This document shows positions 39,759 through 44,137 of a stretch of 44,137 nt of DNA, in pieces. Under the pieces are notes generated by a model. It searched no databases and had not been told where the DNA came from. It saw only the letters and a program-made list of their open reading frames with translations. Positions within the stretch are counted from its first letter, which is position 1, and each line of letters opens with the position of its first letter. Source of the stretch: a virus; the IMG/VR virus record IMGVR_UViG_3300046171_000151, positions 1 to 44,137 of that record; one strand, 5' to 3'. A program made the position numbers and the translations under genes.

Positions 39759-40622
39759 TCAGATAGCAGCCATTGCATCCGTGAGTGCTGCATCTGTAGC
39801 CTTCGCATATCGTAATGTTGTTTCAATGCGTTTGTGTCCGCACAGTGCCATGATCGACCTGATAGGGACGCCAGCTTCAGCGAGCCATGTCGCGTAACTG
39901 TGTCGAAGGGTGTGGAAGACATAAGCCTCATCCTTTGGTAGTAGTTTGTTGACCTTTTTGAATGCACGCAATAGTTGATCCTTGTCACGCCATTCATCAC
40001 CGAACAAGCGCACATCATTGCGTGTCGATTGTGAACAACGACTGACAACTATGTCCATGATTCTGTCATGAATAGGAATAGCTCGCCAGTTCTTAGGTTT
40101 GGTTATTTGAGTAGGTACACCACCAACATGGATGCGATTAGCAGCAAGGTCAATGTCCTTAGCTCTGATCTTTAAGATCTCACCCTGTCGCATACCTGTG
40201 TACGCACCAAACATGATGATGTCAGATAGATCATCTCGCATGAATACATCAGTGGACAAGAGAGATAGTTTATCTACCTCGTCCTTTGTGTACCAAAAGA
40301 CACGACCCTCATTCTCCTTGCGTCTCCTAAACTTAGGAGCTGACTCTATGAGTCCATCAAATGCACAATGGTTAAGCACTGTGCTAACTGCAGACACAAC
40401 TCGGTTAATCGTGGCGTCAGACTTTCCTTCATCTTCAAGTTCGATGCAGACTCCCGTGATAATCGGTTGAGTGATTTTTGCAACTGGGAATGAAGATCCT
40501 CTAAGACGAGTGAAGTGTGTGCAATTGATGGCTGATGTTCCTTTGCCATTACCGTGTCTCCATGAGTGACGTGTTTTGAATGTGTAGTCCATGGCTTGAC
40601 CCCATGTTGTAACCTTATCCAT
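39759..40622 (-). CDS. int: Tyrosine recombinase / integrase
   Basis: A 287-aa site-specific recombinase. Catalytic residues are in place: GAYTGMRQGEILKI (Arg I), FHTLRHSYATWLAEAGVPI (His-x-x-Arg) and LCGHKRIETTLRYAK (His and nucleophilic Tyr). The N-terminal arm or core-binding part is short. With the tRNA-Leu-like attP directly downstream and a MarR-like gene upstream it forms a possible lysogeny module. Stable lysogeny by such phages is rarely observed, so use in nature is uncertain. An exact class B motif lies inside. Confidence 0.93.
   Translation of the reverse strand: MDKVTTWGQAMDYTFKTRHSWRHGNGKGTSAINCTHFTRLRGSSFPVAKITQPIITGVCIELEDEGKSDATINRVVSAVSTVLNHCAFDGLIESAPKFRRRKENEGRVFWYTKDEVDKLSLLSTDVFMRDDLSDIIMFGAYTGMRQGEILKIRAKDIDLAANRIHVGGVPTQITKPKNWRAIPIHDRIMDIVVSRCSQSTRNDVRLFGDEWRDKDQLLRAFKKVNKLLPKDEAYVFHTLRHSYATWLAEAGVPIRSIMALCGHKRIETTLRYAKATDAALTDAMAAI
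40023..40035 (-). promoter_or_regulatory. Class B motif inside integrase gene
   Basis: Minus strand TTCACAATCGACA, here read as Cys-Ser-Gln-Ser-Thr. It would drive the RNA polymerase gene about 500 bases downstream. Confidence 0.5.
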
Positions 40623-40974
40623 AGATAGTGGATTTGATTAGGTGGACAAGTTGCTCACCCTTAGGTGTCAGCTTGCACATGTGTCGGCGTCTATTACCTG
40701 GATCTGTGTACTTAACAATAAGACACATCTCACTAGGGTTAACGCCAGGTCTCTTTGTTCCTGTTAAGAATGAGATCATCCTTGAACAAGACGCAGTAGT
40801 GAGACCACAGTCCTCCTCAATAGCCTGCTTATGACATGGGTTGTGGCTGGCTACATAGAGAAGAACGGTGACAGCTTGTGCAGGTACCTCACGATGTGTG
40901 AGGCGTAGCATCTCCCAAGCATTGAGCAGAGATGCAGCTTTATCATCTGTTTGTAGACGCTTTAGGGGATCCAC
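40615..40974 (-). CDS. MarR-like winged-helix regulator
   Basis: About 119 aa if translation starts at the GTG at 40974; a TTG at 41001 is possible but lies at the predicted transcription start. Helix-turn-helix region QAVTVLLYVASHNPCHKQAIEEDCGLTTASCSRMISFLT is followed by a wing (VKYTDPGNRRRHMCKLTPKGEQLV), the usual MarR end (RRxxxxLTxxG). It could repress the early or integrase genes or sense stress. Overlaps the integrase start by eight bases. Confidence 0.75.
   Translation of the reverse strand: MDPLKRLQTDDKAASLLNAWEMLRLTHREVPAQAVTVLLYVASHNPCHKQAIEEDCGLTTASCSRMISFLTGTKRPGVNPSEMCLIVKYTDPGNRRRHMCKLTPKGEQLVHLIKSTIYG
40623..40633 (-). promoter_or_regulatory. Weak class A-like site at integrase start
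   Basis: Minus strand ATCCACTATCT directly before the ATG of int, within the end of the MarR-like gene. It keeps CCACTA but deviates after it. Its position, just before a start codon, mirrors the SSB case. Confidence 0.35.
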
Positions 40975-41000
40975 GGGATGGAAAGCTGATCTCCATAACA

Positions 41001-41006
41001 ATTATA
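41001..41006 (-). promoter_or_regulatory. Host-type -10 box TATAAT before MarR-like gene
   Basis: A perfect TATAAT on the minus strand in the 110-base gap upstream of the MarR-like gene. No good -35 hexamer lies 17 bases further upstream. It would allow expression of the MarR-int-RNA polymerase block by host RNA polymerase before phage polymerase exists. Confidence 0.45.
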
Positions 41007-41110
41007 CCGCAGTGTACATGCACAGTGCTGCGATGAAGCCAGAAGTCGAAATGGCATACGTCGTTGAAACCAATGAAGAAACTCAAATGTCAACTGAGAG
41101 TAGATAGAAG

Positions 41111-41302
41111 CTACCGGATATCTAAAGAAATGCCGTTGAATTCGAACAAACTACGGACTTGGTCATTTGTTTTTGCTTCTTCGTGCAAATGTGCAGAAAT
41201 GATGTCGTGTGCCACCTCACTCATCGTCATACGGCGTAACACAGCGTACATTTTCAGGACGTTGTGGCGCTCTTTACTCATGTTCACTGTCAGCCTCTTC
41301 AT
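41111..41302 (-). CDS. Ribbon-helix-helix type small DNA-binding protein
   Basis: About 63 aa from ATG 41302: MKRLTVNMSKERHNVLKMYA then VLRRMTMSEVAHDIISAHLHEE. A beta-strand (RLTVNM) followed by two helices (KERHNVLKMYAVLRRM and TMSEVAHDIISAHLHE) is the Arc/MetJ ribbon-helix-helix layout. It probably binds DNA as a dimer and may regulate early genes or the adjoining MarR-int block. Starts within the preceding small gene. Confidence 0.7.
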   Translation of the reverse strand: MKRLTVNMSKERHNVLKMYAVLRRMTMSEVAHDIISAHLHEEAKTNDQVRSLFEFNGISLDIR

Positions 41303-41429
41303 CAAATGTAAAGCACAATGAATACAAACTAGCAAAATTAGGCCAATTTAACCCATCATTTATGTCACCATGCCCAAGAAAGTATGAGTATTCCTCAGTG
41401 GACAGGTTTTCAATCTGTTGCTGGCTCAT
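41274..41429 (-). CDS. 51-aa hypothetical early protein
   Basis: MSQQQIENLSTEEYSYFLGH then GDINDGLNWPNFASLYSLCFTFDEEADSEHE. Acidic, aromatic-rich. It overlaps both neighbours (20 and 29 bases), which supports a real gene in this densely packed early cluster. A sequence related to the promoter motif (TGTCCACTGAGG) occurs inside it, probably by chance. No family recognised. Confidence 0.55.
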   Translation of the reverse strand: MSQQQIENLSTEEYSYFLGHGDINDGLNWPNFASLYSLCFTFDEEADSEHE

Positions 41430-41721
41430 CATGGTATTTAACAAGGTGGATAGCGTCATGATTTGCAACGGTAACTTCGTACATGCCGTCGCTCATGTAT
41501 TTCAAAAGCTTCTTTTGTGCAGCCTTGGGTTGCTGGTAAACGTGTTCATACACCTTCCCTGATTCCTTGTGTTCAGCTCTGATGATGCATGACACACTGG
41601 CAGGGATTTCCCACATGCATAAACGCCAGTCATAGAACTCTTCCCATGTGCACTCTTCAAAGACATGATCAGGTGCTTCTGCAATTGCATCGAAATTATT
41701 GGGGTAATACTTACCACTCAT
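41410..41721 (-). CDS. Hypothetical early protein
   Basis: A 103-aa protein (HVFEECTWEEFYDWRLCMWEIPASVSCIIRAEHKESGKVYEHVYQQPKAAQKKLLKYMSDGMYEVTVANHDAIHLV). Mixed alpha/beta with several Trp, Tyr and Cys. The VSCIIRAE...GKVYEHVYQQPKAAQKKLLK segment looks like a compact folded domain. It may be one of the phage's host-takeover proteins by position only. Confidence 0.65.
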   Translation of the reverse strand: MSGKYYPNNFDAIAEAPDHVFEECTWEEFYDWRLCMWEIPASVSCIIRAEHKESGKVYEHVYQQPKAAQKKLLKYMSDGMYEVTVANHDAIHLVKYHDEPATD

Positions 41722-41941
41722 CTGCCATTCTCACATTTTTAAGGGTCATATTACGCTGAGTGGATAACTCCAAGGCTTGCCATGCAGCAAGCTCTGAATT
41801 AGGAGCTAGAACATATTCAGTGCATACGTTCTCAACGTCGTCACACATAGTGACTTCATATTCATGATAACGGACACGGCCAAGTAGCGCCAATAGTAAA
41901 TGCTCCAGTTGTCGATTGTGAACTTTAGATAATACTGGCAA
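41711..41941 (-). CDS. Hypothetical early protein
   Basis: A 76-aa protein (SKVHNRQLEHLLLALLGRVRYHEYEVTMCDDVENVCTEYVLAPNSELAAWQALELSTQRN). The beta-rich middle and C-terminal helix recall small phage host-interaction proteins, but no family is recognised. The class B motif lies within the first codons (Val-His-Asn-Arg-Gln). Confidence 0.6.
   Translation of the reverse strand: MPVLSKVHNRQLEHLLLALLGRVRYHEYEVTMCDDVENVCTEYVLAPNSELAAWQALELSTQRNMTLKNVRMADEW
41910..41922 (-). promoter_or_regulatory. Class B motif in early gene cluster
   Basis: Minus strand TTCACAATCGACA, the rightmost of the five copies, about 900 bases before the MarR-like gene. Codon frame differs again, so conservation is at DNA level. 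Confidence 0.5.
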
Positions 41942-42026
41942 GGATACCTATGCCAATGAAGATTAAAATCGCACTTGCATTTAGCCCACATAAAAAAGAA
42001 AGGAGGGCACCAATACCCATGCACAT
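41925..42026 (-). CDS. 33-aa membrane peptide
   Basis: From ATG 42026: MCMGIGALLSFLCGLNASAI then LIFIGIGILASII. Almost entirely hydrophobic with two short segments or one long span. It overlaps the next gene by 17 bases. Too small for a family call; tiny early membrane proteins could block superinfection or perturb the host membrane. Confidence 0.5.
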   Translation of the reverse strand: MCMGIGALLSFLCGLNASAILIFIGIGILASII

Positions 42027-42036
42027 AATGAAACGA

Positions 42037-42156
42037 TTAACGTTTACCACGTGAGTAGTAGCGAGAGGTGATACGATTACTGCGTTGGTATACAGTAGCT
42101 GTAGCAAATAGACCTATCATCCCTACAATTGCAAGGATAATAGTTGACTCACTCAT
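42037..42156 (-). CDS. 39-aa single-span membrane protein
   Basis: From ATG 42156: MSESTIILAIVGMIGLFATA then TVYQRSNRITSRYYSRGKR. A clear membrane helix (TIILAIVGMIGLFATATVY) is followed by a positively charged cytoplasmic tail, i.e. N-out/C-in. It overlaps the preceding gene by eight bases. Function unknown. Confidence 0.6.
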   Translation of the reverse strand: MSESTIILAIVGMIGLFATATVYQRSNRITSRYYSRGKR

Positions 42157-42322
42157 GATCATCAGAAAACTCCTCAATACAAGAAAGGTATGCGTACATG
42201 TATTGATGAAAGCGAGGATAAACAACTGATTTGTTGTTATCATCCCACGCATGTTCATGCGCGTCATTCAATGAGTCATACCAATTGTCCACGTTGTAGT
42301 GGAGCTGTGTGTAATCAGACAT
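42149..42322 (-). CDS. 57-aa acidic early protein
   Basis: From ATG 42322: MSDYTQLHYNVDNWYDSLND then AHEHAWDDNNKSVVYPRFHQYMYAYLSCIEEFSDDHE. Acidic and aromatic-rich, possibly a DNA-mimic-like or host-protein-binding product. Overlaps both neighbours by eight bases. Confidence 0.6.
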   Translation of the reverse strand: MSDYTQLHYNVDNWYDSLNDAHEHAWDDNNKSVVYPRFHQYMYAYLSCIEEFSDDHE

Positions 42323-42464
42323 GAGAATAGTTTGCGTTGGAGTTAAAGTCGAGAAGATAATCAATGCACTCTAAGTAGTCAGCTTGACTGACATACTCCG
42401 CATTGTTGATGTAGTCAGTGATCAGACGGATCATCTCCATTCGATAATCAGGAACGTCAGTCAT
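42315..42464 (-). CDS. 49-aa acidic early protein
   Basis: MTDVPDYRMEMIRLITDYIN then NAEYVSQADYLECIDYLLDFNSNANYSHV. A helical, acidic protein whose ATG overlaps the previous stop (TAATG) and whose stop overlaps the next ATG. The packing is the chief evidence; no function assigned. Confidence 0.6.
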   Translation of the reverse strand: MTDVPDYRMEMIRLITDYINNAEYVSQADYLECIDYLLDFNSNANYSHV

Positions 42465-42622
42465 TAGTCAACCTCTCGGTAGTCAACATAAGAGTGCGGA
42501 TAACGCACCTCTGAGTAGTAGTCAAACGCTTCGATCATTGCGTCCCTGTCATTGACAAAGAATCCCAATGATTGCTCGTGTCCGTCATCAATTAGACGGT
42601 ACACTTGATAGGTGATTGTCAT
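42464..42622 (-). CDS. 52-aa early protein
   Basis: From ATG 42622: MTITYQVYRLIDDGHEQSLG then FFVNDRDAMIEAFDYYSEVRYPHSYVDYREVD. The fold looks like a small beta-beta-alpha unit with a conserved-type YQVYRLIDDGHEQSLGFF start. It follows two hairpins that separate it from ardA. Confidence 0.6.
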   Translation of the reverse strand: MTITYQVYRLIDDGHEQSLGFFVNDRDAMIEAFDYYSEVRYPHSYVDYREVD

Positions 42623-42635
42623 AGTGAGAAAGTAA

Positions 42636-42682
42636 ACCTCTCTCATTGAGAGGTAAAAGAAAGCCAAGGACTTGCACCTTGG
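42636..42682 (-). other. Two hairpins between ardA and next early gene
   Basis: First hairpin in transcription order CCAAGG-TGCAAGT-CCTTGG (42664-42682), followed by CTTCTTTT; second ACCTCTC-AATGA-GAGAGGT (42636-42654), followed by TTTACTTT. Either can be a weak terminator; in T7 early mRNAs are cut by RNase III at hairpins in similar positions. The first has the T-loop-like heptaloop found twice elsewhere. Confidence 0.6.
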
Positions 42683-42702
42683 TGAAGGCTTAGAACCTAC
42701 GA

Positions 42703-43092
42703 TCAGAAATTAGAATTGAAGAAGTAAGTCTCACTATCAAACTCGATAGTGAAGAAGTCATGGCGCAACTCGCAATCCCACATAGATCGCCAATCAATGT
42801 GGTTGTAGACGTAGTCAGGAATGTCAACACAGTTGATTTCCGTAGTTACATACTCAGCAAAGTCAGCCTCTGCTTTGTATGAAGTAGACTGATAGAAGTA
42901 AGCATCTTCAAACTGCTCAGCAGTTGTGATGCCGTAATCACTCAATTCATCCATGAATTCTTGACACTGTTCAGCATCAAGCTTGGTGAATTCAGGACAA
43001 CGATCTTCGATCATGTCGTACAACTCCTGATCCTGTTCGGTCAGGTTGTCGTACCAGTCAGCACCAGTGATAGGTGCAGTTGCAATAGTCAT
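42703..43092 (-). CDS. ArdA-like antirestriction protein, short form
   Basis: About 129 aa from ATG 43092 (MTIATAPITGADWYDNL). The second half, YFYQSTSYKAEADFAEYVTTEI...IPDYVYNHIDWRSMWDCELRHDFFTIEFDSETYFFNS, matches the ArdA C-terminal domain (E/D-FAE...IP...YIDYxxxxRDLxxxDYFxxE). ArdA mimics DNA and blocks type I restriction enzymes. It is strongly acidic as expected, but lacks about a quarter of the usual length at the N-terminus. Entering early, it would be the analogue of T7 gp0.3. Confidence 0.8.
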   Translation of the reverse strand: MTIATAPITGADWYDNLTEQDQELYDMIEDRCPEFTKLDAEQCQEFMDELSDYGITTAEQFEDAYFYQSTSYKAEADFAEYVTTEINCVDIPDYVYNHIDWRSMWDCELRHDFFTIEFDSETYFFNSNF

Positions 43093-43097
43093 GTGAA

Positions 43098-43112
43098 ATA
43101 CGTTAGTGAACA
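43098..43112 (-). promoter_or_regulatory. Phage promoter-like site (class A) before ardA
   Basis: Minus strand TGTTCACTAACGTAT, identical over 15 bases to the site before the KTSC-like gene. The ATG of ardA follows after TTCAC, without Shine-Dalgarno, so a message starting on the G of AACG has a leader of about nine bases. Confidence 0.6.
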
Positions 43113-43195
43113 AGATGACACATAAAGTGTCAGGTGAGTTCGTGAACGAACCCAAGGCTGCAACCGGGCATTGCACCCGGTATGTGAGCTATGAC
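43113..43195 (-). other. Hairpin cluster between KTSC-like gene and ardA
   Basis: Three perfect stem-loops in about 80 bases: ACCGGG-TGCAATG-CCCGGT (43163-43181), GTTCG-TTCA-CGAAC (43138-43151) and TGACAC-TTTAT-GTGTCA (43116-43132). The last ends just before the promoter-like site. None has a long U-tract; RNA processing or insulation is more likely than classical termination. Confidence 0.55.
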
Positions 43196-43480
43196 TCAAA
43201 CAGCAACAGGTTGTTGATTCATTAGTTGCTCAAAGTGAGATACAACCTTGCACTCACCAAACAACCGGGTCTTGCAATCGTAAGGAAGCAAGTTATTGTT
43301 AACCCAGAAACCCAATGACATATTGGGATTCAACAACAGGTTGGCAATTGCACGACGTGATACGTGAGTGTATCGGTACACATTACCTTTGGCATATGCA
43401 ACCTCAACCACAGCAGTGATTGGATTGACATACATAACCTCGACACAATCAGATGTACGAGGAGAAACACGAATGAACAT
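43196..43480 (-). CDS. KTSC-domain-like early protein
   Basis: About 94 aa from ATG 43480 (MFIRVSPRTSDCVEVMYVNP). The pattern IxxVxYxxxxxxVxVxYxxGxVYxYxxVSxxAIxxLLxxxSxGxWVNxxL fits the KTSC domain, a small beta domain often found in phage and bacterial proteins, possibly linked to RNA or translation. It is the first clear gene entering the cell. A T7-like promoter site and a terminator lie directly before it. Confidence 0.65.
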   Translation of the reverse strand: MFIRVSPRTSDCVEVMYVNPITAVVEVAYAKGNVYRYTHVSRRAIANLLLNPNMSLGFWVNNNLLPYDCKTRLFGECKVVSHFEQLMNQQPVAV

Positions 43481-43485
43481 GGATG

Positions 43486-43500
43486 ATACGTTAGTGAACA
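43486..43500 (-). promoter_or_regulatory. Phage promoter-like site (class A) before KTSC-like gene
   Basis: Minus strand TGTTCACTAACGTAT, immediately behind a terminator and about nine bases before the ATG of the KTSC-like gene. Identical to the ardA site. Confidence 0.6.
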
Positions 43501-43525
43501 AAAAAGCCCTTGCTTAACGAGGGCT
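43500..43525 (-). terminator. Intrinsic terminator upstream of first early gene
   Basis: Minus strand AGCCCT, nine-base loop CGTTAAGCA, AGGGCT, then six T. It would end transcripts from the tandem promoter-like sites to its right, so that the KTSC-like gene depends mainly on the site at 43486-43500. Confidence 0.8.
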
Positions 43526-43562
43526 ATGCAATGAGTGCGATTCGATCGCAAGCATCACGCTG

Positions 43563-43578
43563 TATACGTTAGTGTATA
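43563..43578 (-). promoter_or_regulatory. Class A promoter-like site in early leader
   Basis: Minus strand TATACACTAACGTATA. Exact core CACTAACGTATA, flanked on both sides by GTATAC, so the element is nearly symmetric. It stands right upstream of the terminator at 43500-43525. Confidence 0.55.
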
Positions 43579-43680
43579 CCTCACTGCACTTGGTCTGCCA
43601 CTCCTCACCCAAGAAACCCACTGGGTTGGTCGTCACCACGTAACGGAGTGCTTATTCAGTTGTCCAGGTTCTACCACTGT

Positions 43681-43695
43681 ATACGCCAGTGGACA
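43681..43695 (-). promoter_or_regulatory. Class A promoter-like site in early leader
   Basis: Minus strand TGTCCACTGGCGTAT, with AA changed to GG inside the core. It keeps TCCACT and CGTATA. Confidence 0.45.
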
Positions 43696-43791
43696 GCTTT
43701 GGAGAGAAGGTGGTCGGTTCGTCAGTTGGCACAGTGCCAAGCGGTGAGTCAGCCGTATTCGGTTGTCAGTTGTCTCTCAACTCTTAGTTAA

Positions 43792-43837
43792 GTTAGAGAT
43801 CTCTCTCACCTTATCAGGAGAGATCGATAACTCTAAC
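43792..43837. repeat. Cruciform-like nested inverted repeat near genome end
   Basis: GTTAGAG (43792-43798) pairs with CTCTAAC (43831-43837), and inside it GATCTCTC (43798-43805) pairs with GAGAGATC (43818-43825). This is 15 bp of stem with a 12-base loop, about 145 bases from the terminal repeat. It may be a signal for concatemer cutting, a replication feature or an RNA leader. Confidence 0.6.
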
Positions 43838-43885
43838 GTTAAAAGAGTAGGAGAGGTCTGAAGGTAGCAGGTCAAATCGGTCGAT

Positions 43886-43897
43886 TGGTAGTGGACA
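43886..43897 (-). promoter_or_regulatory. Class A-like site in early leader
   Basis: Minus strand TGTCCACTACCA, continuing AATCGACCG, so it carries elements of both motif classes (TCCACTA and AATCGAC). Closest site to the right terminal repeat outside it. Confidence 0.4.
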
Positions 43898-43979
43898 GTC
43901 GAACAAACTGTCACATCAGGTCATCAGATCCCAGTCATGCCAACGGTTATTAGCTTTACTTATCGAAGGTCAGACAGAT

Positions 43980-44137
43980 GGTCAGAGAATATGATGGGTT
44001 AGTGGTACACTACACCGTAACGCATGCGTGCTGTACCCTAGAACCCTAGTGTTTTCTACTAGATAACACATCTAGCGAGCCCTGAAAGGGCTACACCAGC
44101 ACCCCCACCAGGGGGGAAAGCACCTGCCCCTACGTAT
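43980..44137. repeat. Right copy of the direct terminal repeat
   Basis: Identical to 1-158 except at 44110 (A for C131). Because all genes read leftward, this is the entering end of the genome. The promoter-like TACCACTAACCC (43996-44007, minus strand) points into the early region. The sequence ends at CTACGTAT, a TACGTA palindrome that may mark the cut. Confidence 0.85.

Larger units (their letters stand above)
43526..43979 (-). other. Gene-free early leader with tandem promoter-like sites
   Basis: About 450 bases without a convincing gene. It holds three class A sites, a stem-loop AGTTG-TCTCT-CAACT (43768-43782), a cruciform-like repeat (43792-43837) and the boundary of the terminal repeat. 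A 13-codon ORF (MLAIESHSLHSPR) follows the site at 43563 but is not convincing. Host promoters for first transcription should lie here, though no clear -35/-10 pair was found. Confidence 0.6.

Noticed and set aside
41088-41093. TTGACA on the minus strand as -35 box upstream of the MarR-like gene
   Set aside because: The TATAAT at 41001-41006 is about 80 bases away, and no -10 box lies 16-18 bases downstream of it.
43535-43747. Plus-strand 70-codon ORF in the early leader
   Set aside because: Opposite direction to every other gene, runs through promoter-like sites, and has no recognisable features.
1-44137. CRISPR arrays, insertion sequences, transposases, rRNA genes
   Set aside because: No regularly spaced repeats, no transposase motifs and no rRNA segments were seen; mobile-type genes are limited to HNH-type nucleases and the integrase.

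Overview
The window is an essentially complete genome of a T7-like podovirus that infects marine picocyanobacteria, bounded by a direct repeat of about 158 bp (1-158 and 43980-44137). It is given in the opposite orientation to the usual T7 map: every supported gene lies on the minus strand, so transcription runs from right to left. The signs of a cyanobacterial host are a high-light-inducible protein, a fragment of photosystem II gene psbA, an NblA-like phycobilisome degradation adaptor, a tRNA-Leu-like attachment site and a probable cyanobacterial-type glutamine riboswitch. NblA points to a host with phycobilisomes, i.e. Synechococcus rather than Prochlorococcus; this is inference.

Layout in order of transcription. 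Early region (44.0-41.0 kb): terminal repeat, a gene-poor stretch with tandem promoter-like sites and a cruciform, a KTSC-like protein, a half-length ArdA antirestriction protein, and a run of small overlapping genes including two tiny membrane proteins and a ribbon-helix-helix protein. Lysogeny-like module (41.0-39.5 kb): MarR-like winged-helix protein, tyrosine integrase, tRNA-Leu attP. Replication and nucleotide metabolism (39.5-29.0 kb): phage RNA polymerase, gp2.5 SSB, gp3 endonuclease, gp4 primase-helicase, DNA polymerase broken into two frames, gp6 exonuclease, NblA, DUF3310 protein, MazG-like pyrophosphohydrolase, NrdA and NrdB.

Virion region (29.0-0.2 kb): portal, scaffold, small proteins with hli, the psbA remnant at the locus where podoviruses normally carry psbA, a lectin-like structural protein, the riboswitch and peptide, the structured leader and major capsid protein, a strong terminator, tail tubes A and B, internal virion proteins (the gp15-like one has a lysozyme-like C-terminus), tail fibre, small and large terminase with two HNH-type nucleases and a histone-like protein, and finally thyX next to the left repeat.

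Two related DNA motifs recur in the direction of transcription: an intergenic one around CACTAACGTAT, often a few bases from a start codon, and an intragenic one, TTCACAATCGACA. Aligned on CAC(W)A(W)CG they resemble T7-family RNA polymerase promoters (CACTATAG, CACTAAAG) and probably serve the phage RNA polymerase. The observations most worth following up are the psbA tail peptide, the riboswitch-YRGVVY peptide unit before the capsid gene, the overlapping nblA, the two motif classes, the T-loop-like hairpins, the tyrosine-less NrdB and the split DNA polymerase.
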